Assembly (NCBI GenBank): GCA_023213395.1 | Contig: CM041465.1 | Span: 163,625,741 to 163,689,740, forward strand | DNA length: 64,000 nucleotides | Reading direction: 5' to 3' | Source of the DNA: Cycas panzhihuaensis | Taxonomy: Eukaryota; Cycadophyta | Shown: positions 23,230-33,661 of the stretch, one piece after another | Numbering within the stretch: the first letter of the stretch is position 1 | Layout: the number at the start of each line of letters is the position of its first letter | Program-made: the position numbers and the translations under genes | Notes under the pieces: generated by a model | Told to the model about the DNA's origin: nothing | Database searches by the model: none | The model's input: the letters and a program-made list of their open reading frames with translations, nothing else

Positions 23230-24180
23230 AATAAGCTAGCAATAATCCTGTATGGTAGGAAGCTATGCAAGTTGAATTTGATGTTTTAAACAAGAATTTA
23301 ACTTGGGATCTCATACCACTCCCAGCAAGAAAAAATGTAGTTAATTGTAGATGGGTTTACAGAACCAAATATAACTCAACATGCATAGTTGAAAAGCATA
23401 AAGCTCACCTAGTTGCAAAAGGATTTTCTCAAATCAATGGCATAGATTATAATGAAACCTTTGCCCATGTTGCAAAGATGAATACAATTAAAATAATTAT
23501 TACTTTAGTAGTCAAATTTGGTTGGAAAATCTATCAAATGGATGTAAATAGCATTTTTGTGAATGGTGATCTCAAAGAAGAGATCTACATGACTCAACCA
23601 CTTGGTTTTATTAACAATCTGAATTTAGTTTTTAAACTAAAGAAATCAATCTATGGATTAAAACAAGCTCCTCAAGCTTGGTACATGAAAGTTGATGATT
23701 ATCTAATTCAAATTGGGTACACTAGATGTATTAGTGATTCAAATCTTTATTTCAAATGTGAAAATAAAAATATTACTATTTTAATCATGTATGTTAATGA
23801 TATCATCATCACTAGATCATCAACTAATAACATTTATCACCTAAAAACTACTTTAATGAATAAATTTAAAATGACCAATCTAGGTCTCCTACATTATTTT
23901 CTTGGATTACAAATTTACCAACATGATCAAAAAATAACTTTGTACTAACTAAAATATATTCTAGACCTAATCAAACAGTTTAACATGGAAAATGCTAAAC
24001 CGGTTTCTAATCTGTTACAATCAAGAGTAAAACTATCTATTAATTATTCTACACTCTTGTATGATCCAATCTTATATAGGCAACTTATTAGTAGCCTTAT
24101 TTATTTAACTTATACCCACCTTGATATATCTTATGCTGTTGCTTTATATTTATGTTATATGCAAAAGCCACATGAATCGC
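23230..24180 (+). pseudogene. Element B reverse transcriptase, longest open frame of the window
   Basis: An open stretch of 227 codons (23,265-23,948) covers the RVT_2 domain. It runs from NLTWDLIPLP and NVVNCRWVYRTKY, through KAHLVAKGFSQINGIDYNET and IYQMDVNSIFVNGDLKEEIY, to KSIYGLKQAPQAWYMK. The active site at 23,790-23,801 reads Y-V-N-D instead of Y-V-D-D, which would abolish catalysis. After a stop, the RT end follows in another stretch (23,985-24,185) with PILYRQLISSLIYLTYTHLD. It is the best preserved pol segment here. Confidence 0.95.
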
Positions 24181-24189
24181 ATTAGAAAG

Positions 24190-24705
24190 TTGCTAAACGT
24201 ATATTTTGATATCTTCAAAATACTATTTTCTATGGACTAACTTATCATTCTTGTAGTAAACCTCTAATCTTAATAGGATATACTGATTCAGATTGGGTAG
24301 GTGACACAAATGATCATAAGTCTACATTAGGTTATGTATTTTTTCTAGATTCTTCACCCATTACTTGGTCTAGTAAAAAAATATAGGTACTTGCTCTATC
24401 AACGACTAAAGCTAAATATTGAGCAGTTATTAAAGCAAGCAAAGAAGCACTTTGGCTTAAATATCTTCTAAATAAAAGTGGTCTATCTCATAATTCTTCT
24501 ATAGAACTTAAAGTTGATAAACAAGGTGTTATTACTATTGCTACAAATCTAGTTACACATTCTAAAACTAAACATATAGAATTGCATCAGTATTTTATTC
24601 ATAATTTTGTTACTCATAATATTATTCATTTATCTTATTATCCTATAGATCTACAGGTTACTTATATACTTACTAATTTTTTTCTGACATCAAGTTTATA
24701 AACCT
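24190..24705 (+). pseudogene. Element B RNase H, degenerate
   Basis: The reading includes YTDSDWVGDTNDHKSTLGYV, then SPITWSSKK, then KEALWLKYLLNKSGLS and VDKQGVITIATNLVTHSKTK followed by a HIELHQYFIHN-type tract. These are the copia RNase H landmarks in order. Stops interrupt it, including TGA at the A-E-Y-x-A position. It ends about 100 bp before the purine tract. Confidence 0.85.
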
Positions 24706-24798
24706 ACGAGACTTGTTAAAGATAAAATAAGTCTCCATCAAAGGGGGATCAACATGATGAAGATCTTCTTTTTCTATATTATATATAAAAGATAATAT

Positions 24799-24808
24799 TA
24801 AAGGGGGA
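24799..24808 (+). other. Element B polypurine tract
   Basis: TAAAGGGGGA lies directly before the 3' LTR. A second purine run (AAAGGGGGATC) lies about 60 bp upstream at 24,739-24,749, as it does in element C. Confidence 0.85.
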
Positions 24809-25266
24809 TGTCAGGATTATTAATATTAGTTTTATATTGTTGTTACTTTATGCTATCTTTATGTCACATATGTAAATATAAATTTAAGTGATTTAAAAAT
24901 TTAATTTTAGAAGTTTATGTTAATATTTATTCATTATGTGAAGGTCATTGAAATGCACAACTACCAAATTCAACGAACCTCTCTTGCTACAAATAGCCTC
25001 TCCTAGATTTTAGGAATTGGTTTCGAGAACATAGGAGGTTGTCTAAAGCCTATTTCAAAGGTTGGTTTATTGTATATAGAGGGTATGCTTATAAAGGTTT
25101 TATGTATAGTTTCTAAAATTAATAAATTCCTAAATTAGGAGGTGGTTTTTCTTCCCTAGAAGGGGTTTTCCACCTGTTAAATGCTGTGTACATGTGTAAT
25201 GTCTCATTTTACCTGTTTTCTTAATTTCTTGATCCTGTGGCATTGTACATGATACCTATTCTTACA
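24809..25266 (+). repeat. Element B 3' LTR
   Basis: 458 bp, TGTCAGGATT to CTTACA, followed by the target duplication TTTAG. By eye about 34 positions differ from the 5' LTR. Confidence 0.95.
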
Positions 25267-25281
25267 TTTAGCTAAAAGGGA

Positions 25282-25758
25282 TGTATAATTAATGGGATCG
25301 TTGATCCCTTTAATGCCAATGTTAATTGTTGTCCCTTCAAAGGTGATAGGTAATAGGGATAGAATAGTAATAATTATATGATGGAATCTTAGAGAAGGAA
25401 ATTCCCTTAAATGAATCAAAGAAATAGATTTAAATCATCAATAATCATGTAGAGAAATTCATACAAGATTGTACACTAAATTAGCAAGGTAGAAATTCCT
25501 TTAGCGTAGAAAATTAACTTCAAACTATTATAATGTATTTATATCAAAGTGCATTGCATATAATATTCTATCCATCCTTTCATGTAAGGAGAGACAATAT
25601 ATTTAATCATTATGTGGATAATGATCTTTCAATACATTTTATAATTAGTTGGATGTTAACTTAGTTTATTTAATAATTGATCTTATAAAAATATCATTCA
25701 TATGTAATATTTAATCATAACATAAGAATATACTAAGATAATATTATACAATCTAATA
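25282..25758 (-). repeat. 477-bp copia LTR, copy 3
   Basis: Same family and boundaries as 863-1,340 and 15,321-15,797. If element B is removed, it lies about 2.36 kb from the copy at 15,321, with RNase H, block G and block L between. This repeats the arrangement seen at 1-2,760. Confidence 0.75.
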
Positions 25759-25925
25759 TCCCCCTTCAATATTGGCTTAGAGAATGTATAAATTTGAAGA
25801 ATACTTCATCATATAGATCCTTCTTTTATGGATACTTCTTTAAGTTTGAGTAGGTGTCATAATTTTATATATTTAACTTCTATAATAGGCTAGGTTAATA
25901 TACCTATAATCTATAAATCTCTAGT
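25759..25925 (-). pseudogene. Copia RNase H C-terminal remnant, truncated
   Basis: Only the purine tract (TTGAAGGGGGA on the minus strand) and the non-coding or C-terminal tail of the RNase H region remain. Block G follows directly. The conserved RNase H core found in the other copies is deleted. Confidence 0.5.
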
Positions 25926-26182
25926 GAAATACATTTAAATGGCTACACCCATTTACTAAATGATATTATATCACTCATGTTAATATGTGACTATGATGGC
26001 ATTCATTTTATGATTAATTATTTAGTCTTTGACCCTCTAACATTTTAGTATATTTACAAGTACTTATGTGTTCTTCCCTTATTCGACTTCTTGTCATAAA
26101 CTTATAAACTTAGGTTCATAACAAGTGGTATTAGAGTAATAATTCTACCTTGTGGAATGATAATGATAATAATAATAATAAT
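25926..26182 (+). repeat. Repeat block G, copy 3, split by element C
   Basis: Homologous to 2,111-2,390, with the primer-site-like TGGTATTAGAGTAATA at 26,126-26,141. It ends in an (AAT)n run at about 26,160-26,182, in which element C inserted. The rest of block G is at 33,570-33,661. Confidence 0.55.
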
Positions 26183-26630
26183 TGTTAAGAGTATTAATGT
26201 AACCTTTATGTTCTTTTTAAAGTTTATATTTAAGTCACATGTCTAAATTTATATTTAAGTTATTCTAATGTTTAACTTTAGTATTTATTAATTATCTTAT
26301 GTGGAAGGTGGTTGAAATACACAACTGTATTTCAACGAACCTTTCTTAATATAAATTCTTCTCCTAAATTTAAGGAGATGGTTTTGAGAATCTAGGAGGG
26401 CTGTCTAAAAGCCTTTTATAAGGCTAGTTTGGTGGTTAGGTGGTTTTTGTATATGGTTTTCTATTTCTCACTTTTTTTAATAAAATTACAACTTTAGGAG
26501 GTGGTTTTTCTTCCCCAGAATGGGTTTTCCACCTGTCAATCTGGTGTATATATGTAGTGTCATATTGTTGCCTGTATCTACTTATTATGTGATCTTGTGA
26601 TGACATTGGGCATGTGCCCATTTTTCTACA
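26183..26630 (+). repeat. Element C 5' LTR
   Basis: 448 bp, TGTTAAGAGT to TTCTACA, the same length as the 3' LTR and adjacent to the primer site. Confidence 0.95.
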
Positions 26631-26648
26631 TGGTATCAGAGCGCTCAC
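26631..26648 (+). other. Element C primer-binding site
   Basis: TGGTATCAGAGCGCTCAC directly after the LTR; initiator-Met tRNA type, differing from that of element B by one base. Confidence 0.9.
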
Positions 26649-27090
26649 TATGGCAGCACCCACATCTGTAGCTTTGGTGTAAATGCCTCCACCTACTCTC
26701 CCAAAGAGAGCCATCGAAGACCCACCAAGGCCATAACCAGTGATTGCCTCAAAGAGACCTTCCCAATTACTTCTGTAGCACAACTTGAAAAGGTTGATGG
26801 AAATGTAGAGTAGCAATCAAAAAGCCCATCACAGCACCAGAACTAAATGCAGTAATAAAGGCCTTCCCAACACCCTTCCTAGCTTCCAACGTAGTTCTTG
26901 CATTTGCATAAGTTACAATCTCCATTCCAAGATAACTAAACAAAATAGAAGTCAAAGCACCAAGCAAGAATGCTATAGTACTGAATACAATATTTGCAAG
27001 AGCAGGCTTGCACATCGTTTCCTTGTCATAAGTGCAAGATTGGCTCTTTGTACTAAAACCGTCCACAAAACTGAGGAACGCTACCGCCAC
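26649..27090 (-). pseudogene. Captured vacuolar H+-pyrophosphatase (type I, AVP1-like) fragment
   Basis: Minus-strand translation matches the N-terminal third of plant vacuolar proton-pumping pyrophosphatase. At 26,767-27,090 it reads [38 protein letters not shown], and then [19 protein letters not shown] followed by SSGAVMGF. After a frameshift near 26,790 it continues with [20 protein letters not shown] and [17 protein letters not shown]. The fragment stops before the pyrophosphate-binding acidic loop. That end lies at the edge of the primer site, and the other end is near 27,090. It covers about 150 residues without an obvious intron. The family pumps H+ into the vacuole using PPi; this piece cannot. 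It is antisense to the element. Confidence 0.9.
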
Positions 27091-27700
27091 CCCTCAGTTC
27101 TTTGATCGGTGAAGCTGTTCACCAAACCTGCAAGATATCCCCAACCCAAAAATGGATGGATACCCTCCCAAACCCGTCTTAAAGATGAAGGATGAGACCA
27201 AGATGGTGAGTAGATAGTGGAATGGTAACAACAGAGCTTGGAGGCATTAGGAATTTGACTGTATTTTGCCATACGCTTGGGTATACAGTAGATAACCTAT
27301 GTATAGGAGGAGGCTCACTGTCTCTCTATGTGGAGCGCCGACACCTATCTCTCTGCGTGGAATGGGAGGTATGCCACTCTAATTGGGTGAGCCATTCATC
27401 AGCGGAGAATACCTAGAGTTCTTTAACCTTGATACTTTGCAACACACCATAAAGTGGCCAAATGGTATCTATTGCATTTGTACAATGCCATTGGAGAGGG
27501 CTGTAAGAGGGTTGAAGAGCAATGGAGTTGATAAGCACAGGGTAGTAGTCGCTAGCCTCTATTCTTTGGATCGTTGTTGTCTCCATCCTTGCCTCGAAAC
27601 CTGTGAACAGAGAAGATGCGCCACCATCGCATACCAGGTAGTGTTTTCATACCTCATTTGTTATTTTAAAAAATTTTTCTTTTATAAAATTCAAAAATCT
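27091..27700. other. Further GC-richer non-copia sequence in element C leader
   Basis: This stretch is compositionally like the pyrophosphatase fragment and unlike the AT-rich leader that follows. Open stretches exist on both strands (27,081-27,272 minus; 27,222-27,416 and 27,383-27,727 plus), and none gives a recognisable protein. It may be a second captured piece or untranslated/intronic sequence of the first donor. Confidence 0.4.
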
Positions 27701-27719
27701 ATCGGGTTCGCAAATTTAA

Positions 27720-28845
27720 ATTTTTGATTTGATTTTATTTCTTTTTTTATTTTGATTTAATAAACCCTTATACATATTAATAATTTAATCTAACCCCCCT
27801 TTATTACATTAACAAATTAATCTTAATACCCCCCTTAATCATATTAATAAATTATGTTTAATCAAATAATTTTGATTAAGAAACCCCTCCTATAATTTAG
27901 ATTATGTTTATTTAATAAAAACTTATAAACCTAAAACCTCCTATTATATTGTAATAATTAATGTACACCCTCCCTTATTAAGTTAATGTATTAATATCAT
28001 TTTTTAATTAAACACTCTTATTCCCTCCTCTTTTTTTTATTATATTGATTATTACATTAGTTCCCCCCTTACATTTTTAAAATTAAACCCCTCTCCCTTT
28101 AATTAACGTTTAATATTTAATAAAAGTTCCTTATTATAACATTTCAAGTTATTTTTTTACAAAACTTTCCCCTCTATATACTTTATAATATTCCCCCTCT
28201 TCCCGCCTAATATCTTAGCTTATTCTTTGTCATAAATAAGGTATACATTACCTTTGAAACACTCATTCAAAGAGTGTATATATATACTCTTATATATACT
28301 ATTAACAAAGCCTAATTAACTTAGGCAAAGCCAACATTTTCTTTTAGTTTTTTGGCTAAGATAAAGTGTAGTTTTCTAAGACTTATCTATGTAGATCATT
28401 GAATATCTTTTATACGTATTTATATTTTTTTAAAAATAAAGTTTAATTAATTAAAAAAGATTAACACTTTTTATATTTTATTTTGCAAATCAGTTTTATA
28501 TCTTCAAAATTATTATCAAATTAATGCAACATATAATTAATTGTTCTTTACAACTTTCTTGGAACTTAAAACACTTAAGGTGGACTGTTTATTTCTCAAA
28601 TTAAGGGGGAACTTTTTTCGAAAAGGGACTATTTAAGGGGATTTTTTAAGAGGTTGTTTATTTTTTCAATTCAAAGGAAACTATTTGCCTGAAAATATGT
28701 GATTTTTTTCTTTAAGAGCAAGTAATGCATGCTACAATGCTTTCTTAAATTTTGCCTATTAAATGATTAATACTCTTATTAAGTGATTATTTTTTCACCC
28801 ACCTTCATATTCTTCAATCTTCAATCAAACCTTATAACTCCCAAT
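27720..28845 (+). other. C-cluster leader region of element C
   Basis: AT-rich sequence with repeated CCCCCCTT/CCCCTCC clusters between ATTAATAA-type words (27,770-28,210), then purine runs TTAAGGGGGAACTT (near 28,600) and AAAAGGGAC. It parallels 19,441-20,539 of element B. No reading frame is seen. Confidence 0.55.
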
Positions 28846-29800
28846 ATGGCATTAATGCCAGGGACAACCACCTACATTCCAATTCCAGTGTTAACTGGCT
28901 CAAACTATACCAATTGGAGGAATCACATATCCCATCAACTTAAACATCAAAAGATATGGCGATATGTGACAGGTGAATTTAATAAACTAAAAGAAGATGC
29001 TACAGAGAGTTATATGGTATATCTGATGAACTCAGATACAGCCTTAGGCACCATATTAAACTCACTTTCACCAGAAATTAGTCAGTAAATTTCTGAAACA
29101 GATGACTTGGCCATTGTCTGGAAAACTTTGCAAGATAAATATGACAACGTCGATACACAGCAAGTGGTTATCCTAGAACAACAATTGTATGACCTTACTT
29201 TTAATGATTTTTTCAATGTTGAGGATTTTTTAAGTAAAATTTAATTAATTAATAAAGATCTAGAAAACTGTATCAAATCTAAAACTAAAGATGGTGATAC
29301 TCAAAAAATAATCACGTATGCTAGAGATGATGATACACTCATACGTCTTGTAGTAAACAAGTTACCAAAATAATTTAATCTCTTCAAAACTGCTAGACAA
29401 CAAGCTAGCAACTCTTCTATAACATTCAATCAGTTAACAAACTAGCTGATCAAACATCAAACAATGTTAATTCAAACATGTGTATTAAAAGATCCTTCAC
29501 AGGCTTTATTTCCAAAACTAAGCCATAATTTAAAAATAAACAACAAAATAATTTTCATAATACTCCAAAATTTTAGAAACCTCATAGAGGTTCACAATCT
29601 AATTCTCAAAACGATGTTAAGTATTCTGGTCTAACTAAATACCAAAATATTTCTAATCAGTCATTTTATAATAGGAACAATGTAACTCCTTCTTAGAACA
29701 CTAGTTGTGCCTATTGTCATAAAAAAGGCCACACTATTGATGTCTGTAGAAGCATAATAGCTTCCGAAGCATGGAAAGCTTCCAAGGGATTACAAAATCG
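28846..29800 (+). pseudogene. Element C gag, degenerate
   Basis: The ATG at 28,846 opens an 80-codon stretch with MALMPGTTTYIPIPVLTGSN, NYTNWRNHISHQLKHQKIWR and LMNSDTALGTILNSLSPEIS. This is UBN2/Retrotran-type copia gag. Translation then runs into TAA where CAA is likely ancestral. The CCHC knuckle at about 29,706-29,747 reads C-A-Y-C-H-K-K-G-H-T-I-D-V-C, intact, unlike in element B. Gag would form the particle that packages element RNA. Confidence 0.9.
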
Positions 29801-29904
29801 ACCTTAATCCCATCTTCAATCACGACCTCAAAATTGACAAACTCATAATCGTTCTTTAGCGGTAATAACTTCTACATTTGTTTCCCCTATAAATCAACCA
29901 CAAC

Positions 29905-30155
29905 AATGGATCCTTGACTATGGTGCATCCTATCACATGACTGGACACCAAAAAAATTTAACCACTTATCAATCTAAATTGAACTCTAAAGAAGAGATTT
30001 ACTTTAAAAGTGGTACCGAACTTAAAGTCAAAGGATCAGGTGATGTTACCTTAAAGAATGGTTCAATTAAGGACGTCTTTTATGTACTTGGTCTATTACC
30101 AAATCTACTTTCTATTTATCAAATCTGCCAGAAAGACCTTATTGTCGAATTCTGA
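29905..30155 (+). pseudogene. Element C protease region
   Basis: It reads WILDYGASYHMTGHQKNLTT. The catalytic Asp is kept and D-S-G has become D-Y-G. The SIKDVFYVLGLLPNLLSIYQ tract that follows marks the end of the domain. It is better preserved than in element B. Confidence 0.85.
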
Positions 30156-30289
30156 AAAAATAAATTTATCATTAAAGAGCCATTAAACAAATTTAAACAT
30201 ATTACCTTAGGACCTGTTGATCATAACACAGGTCTCTATAGTCTAACAAGTCTATAAAATAACTAAACAAAACTTTTTAGTGCCTTTAT

Positions 30290-31190
30290 TGTTAAATCTG
30301 ACCTAGTCAGTAAACTTTAGCATGCACGATTTAGCCATACAAGTTATGGCAAGTTGTAATATCTAAAAAAACATAAAATGATTCATGGTCTTCCACCCTT
30401 AAACACTGTTTATGGTGTTTGTGAAGCCTGTGTGACAAGTAAGAAACAAATGGATCCATTCCCATATAAAACATAATTCAGAGCGACTGTTCCACTTAAA
30501 CTTGTTTACTCTAACATATGTGGTCCTTTTCATGTAACATCATACTCTGGTTCTCATTATTTCGTTATATTTATTAATGATTATTTAAAAAAATGTTAGG
30601 TTTACATGCTTAAAATACATAGTCAAGTATTTGACATTTTCGTTGAGTACAAAATGTAAGTTGAAAATCAATCAAATTCAAAAATCAAAATTTTTCGATC
30701 TGATAATGCAAAGGAATATTTAAGTGGTAAATTTACTTCTTTCTGTAAATCAAATAGAATTCAATTCCAATATTCCATTGCATATATACCTCAACAAAAT
30801 AGTGTTGCTGAATGCAAAAACTATACTCTTGTTGAAATGAATCGTTGTATGTTACATGCAAAGAATCTAGATCTAAAATTATGGGTAGAAGCAATTAACT
30901 GCTCTAACTATTTATTAAATCATTTACCTAACAAAAATCTACACAATATTACTCTAGAACAAAAATGGTCTAGAAGAAAACCATCTGTCAATCATTTACA
31001 AATCCTTGGTAGTATTGCATGGGGATACATCCTTATAGAAAAACGTAAAAAATTAGACCCAAAAAGTCAAAAATACATCTTCATTTGATACAGTAAAGAA
31101 AGTAAAGCTTATAGACTCCTAGATCCAGTCACACATCAAATTTCCATTTTGTGTGACATAATATTTAATGAAGAAGGATCTTCTTCAACA
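30290..31190 (+). pseudogene. Element C integrase, degenerate
   Basis: Visible parts are the GVCEACVTSKKQMDPFP zinc-binding end and VYSNICGPF, where the first catalytic Asp is Asn. A SDNAKEYLSGKFTSF segment has the second Asp and NSVAECKNY has the Glu. The open stretch at 30,837-31,088 covers CMLHAKNLDLKLWVEAINCS and the QKWSRRKPSVNHLQILGSIA region. Stops separate the pieces, and the loss of the first catalytic residue would by itself inactivate the enzyme. Confidence 0.9.
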
Positions 31191-31569
31191 TCTACTTATG
31201 TAGAACTTCCCATTAAAAATTTGTTAACCAAGACTTATTTGGTTGACCCCTCTGACAAGTAAGTTAATCTGGAAGTTATAGAATCCTTATCAACTCAAGT
31301 CCAAAATTGGACTCTATCCGAATCTAATGAAATAGATTCCTCCTCTCAAACTAGTTCAACAAATCAACCTGTACCTTTAGAAATAGTTACTAACAAGTAA
31401 CCTGTTTGGGCAACGAAAATGCTTGCTGATGATGGATCTGATGTAGGTAATCCTATAGATACCAGACGAATACGTGCCCAAAAACTACATGCTAACTTTG
31501 CTTTAATGGCAAAAATAATGGACAATAACGATCCCAAAACATTTAAACAAGCTAGCAACAAATCCTGTA

Positions 31570-32490
31570 TGGCATGACTCTATGCAAACTAAATTTGATA
31601 CTTTAATTAAAAATTCAACTTGAGATCTCATTCCTCTCCCACCTAGGAAAAATGTAGTTGACTATAAATGGGTCTATAGAATAAAATATAACTCAACAGG
31701 CACTGTTGAAAAATATAAAGCTCGCTTAGTTGTAAAAGGATTTTCAGAAATAGATAGCATATATTATAACAAAACCTTTGCTCCTGTTGCAAAGATGAAC
31801 ACAATTAAAACAATTATTGCTCTTGCAACTAAATTTAGGTGGGAAATCCACCAAATGGATGTTAAGAGTGCTTTCTTGAATAATGATCTCAAAGAAGAGA
31901 TCTACATGTCTCAGCTATCTAGATTTATTGAAAATCTTAATTTAGTTTGTAAAGTTAAGAAATCTATTTATGGTTTAAAACAAGCTCCTTAAGCTTAGTA
32001 TACTAAAGTAGATGATTATTTAATTCACATTGGATACACTAGATGTATTAGTGATACAAATTTTTATTTCAAATGTGAAAATGAAAATCTTACTATTATA
32101 ATCCTCTATGTTGATGATATTATTATTACTGGATCATTAACTAATAATATTCATCATTTAAAATCTATTTTAATGAATAAATTCAAAATGACTGATCTAG
32201 GTATACTACATTACTTTCTTAGTTTACAAATTTATCAATATGACTCAAGAATCATAATATCATAACCTAAATATATCTTAGACTTAATTCAATGATTTAT
32301 CATGGAAAATGCTAAATCTATATCAAATCTATTACAATCAAGAGTCAAACTATCTACTGATTGTTCATCACCTTTATGTGACCCTACATTATATAGACAA
32401 CTAATTAGTAGTCTTATTTATCTAACTCACACCCACCTTAACATCTCCTATGCTATCACTTTATGTTCCCATTATATGCAATAGTCACAT
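31570..32490 (+). pseudogene. Element C reverse transcriptase, degenerate
   Basis: The RVT_2 domain runs from a decayed NSTWDLIPLP region through IHQMDVKSAFLNNDLKEEIY to KSIYGLKQAP. There a Gln codon has become TAA and the Trp of A-W-Y has become TAG. The active site Y-V-D-D at 32,107-32,118 is intact, in contrast to element B. The RT end (PTLYRQLISSLIYLTHTHLN) follows at 32,302-32,484. Confidence 0.9.
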
Positions 32491-32579
32491 GAATCTCATT
32501 AGAAAACTGCTAAATGTATCTTGTGATATCTAAAGCATACAATTTTTTATGGTTTAACTTATAATTTTTGTAATAAACC

Positions 32580-33015
32580 TCTAACTTTAACTAGATATAC
32601 TGATTTAGATTGGGCAGGTGATATAAATGATCAAAAATCTACATCAGGTTATGTATTTTTTATAGATTGCTCACCTATTACTTGGTCTAGTAAGAAAATG
32701 CAAGCACTAGCCTTATCAACAACTGAAGCTGAATATCACGCACTTATTGAAGCCAATAAAGAAGCACTTTGGCTCAAATCTTTACTAAATAAAATTGGTC
32801 TGTCTCCAAACTCTTCCATTAAACTTAAAGTTGATAATTAATATACAATTGCTATTGCTACTAATCTAGTTTCACATTCTAGGACTAAACATATAGAATT
32901 ACATCAGCATTTTATTCATAATTTAGTTACTGATAATCTATTTCCTTGTATTATTATCCAATAGATCTACAAATTACAGACATACTTACAAAGTCTTTAA
33001 CTGAAGTAAAGTTTC
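32580..33015 (+). pseudogene. Element C RNase H, degenerate
   Basis: The reading includes DWAGDINDQKSTSGYVFF, SPITWSSKKMQALALSTTEA, EYHALIEANKEALWLKSLLN, and then HSRTKHIELHQHFIHN. The order and spacing are normal for copia RNase H. One stop falls in the V-D-N-Q active-site strand (TAA after GATAAT). This is the best-preserved RNase H of the window. Confidence 0.9.
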
Positions 33016-33111
33016 TTAATCTCCAAGATCTGTTGTAGATAAAAGAAGTCTCCATCAAAGGGGGATCACCATGTTGAAGATCTTCTTTTTCTATAGCATA
33101 AAAGTTTACAT

Positions 33112-33121
33112 TAAAAGGGGA
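33112..33121 (+). other. Element C polypurine tract
   Basis: TAAAAGGGGA directly precedes the 3' LTR; a second purine run, AAAGGGGGATC, lies about 60 bp upstream, as in element B. Confidence 0.8.
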
Positions 33122-33569
33122 TATTAGGAGTATTAATATGACCTTTATGTTCTTTTTAAAGTTTATATTTAAGTCACATGTCTAAATTTATATTTAAGTT
33201 ATTCTAATATTTAATTTTAGTGTTTATTAATTATCTTATATGGAAGGTGGTTGAAATGTGCAACTGTATTTCAATGAACCTTTCTTAATATAAATTCTTC
33301 TCCTAGATTCAAGGAGATGGTTCCGAGAATCTAAGAAGGCTGTCTAAAAGCCTTTTACAAGGCTGGTTTAATGGTTAGGTGGTTTCTATATATGGATTTC
33401 TATTTCTCACTTTTCTTAATAAAATTACAACTTTAGGAGGTGTTTTTTCTTCCCCATAAGGGGTTTTCCACCTATCAATCTAATGTATATGTGCAGTGTC
33501 ATGTTGATGCCTGTATTTGCTTATTATGTGATCCTGTGATGACATTGTGCATGTTTCTATTTTTCTACA
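33122..33569 (+). repeat. Element C 3' LTR
   Basis: 448 bp, beginning TATTAGGAGT (decayed TG) and ending TTCTACA, followed by the target duplication ATAAT. Confidence 0.95.
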
Positions 33570-33661
33570 ATAATAATAATAATAATAATAATAAAAGAAT
33601 AGAAATAAGAAAACAACTCTCTAACCATAGGGTGTTCATCTTCCTCTTGCACTCGCCATCT
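33570..33661 (+). repeat. Block G remainder with (AAT)n
   Basis: The microsatellite continues to about 33,592, then the block G sequence ending CTTGCACTCGCCATC. At about 33,662 it switches into block P, a junction not seen elsewhere in the window. Confidence 0.6.

Larger units (their letters stand above)
17674..25266 (+). mobile_element. Element B: full-length Ty1/copia retrotransposon with captured sequence
   Basis: This 7.6-kb element has two 458-bp LTRs, the 5-bp target duplication TTTAG (17,669-17,673 and 25,267-25,271), a primer site and a purine tract. Its pol order is gag, protease, integrase, RT, RNase H, which is the copia order. A 2.4-kb leader separates primer site and gag and holds an antisense host-like sequence. 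The polyprotein has many stops and shifts, so the element is dead. I count about 34 mismatches between its LTRs (about 7%), so the insertion is old. It split block L just beside a 477-bp LTR. Confidence 0.95.
26183..33569 (+). mobile_element. Element C: full-length Ty1/copia retrotransposon with captured H+-pyrophosphatase fragment
   Basis: This 7.4-kb element has two 448-bp LTRs and the target duplication ATAAT (26,178-26,182 and 33,570-33,574) within an AAT microsatellite. A primer site, a 2.2-kb leader, gag, protease, integrase, RT and RNase H follow in copia order. It is the sister of element B, with near-parallel gag and pol. Its leader carries a different host fragment, a vacuolar H+-pyrophosphatase piece in antisense. 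Many stops and frameshifts show it is dead. About 42 LTR mismatches by eye (about 9%) make it slightly older than B. Confidence 0.95.

Noticed and set aside
26436-27090. A functional H+-pyrophosphatase gene
   Set aside because: Only about a fifth of the protein is present, with a frameshift near 26,790, no pyrophosphate-binding loop, and a position inside a retrotransposon leader.
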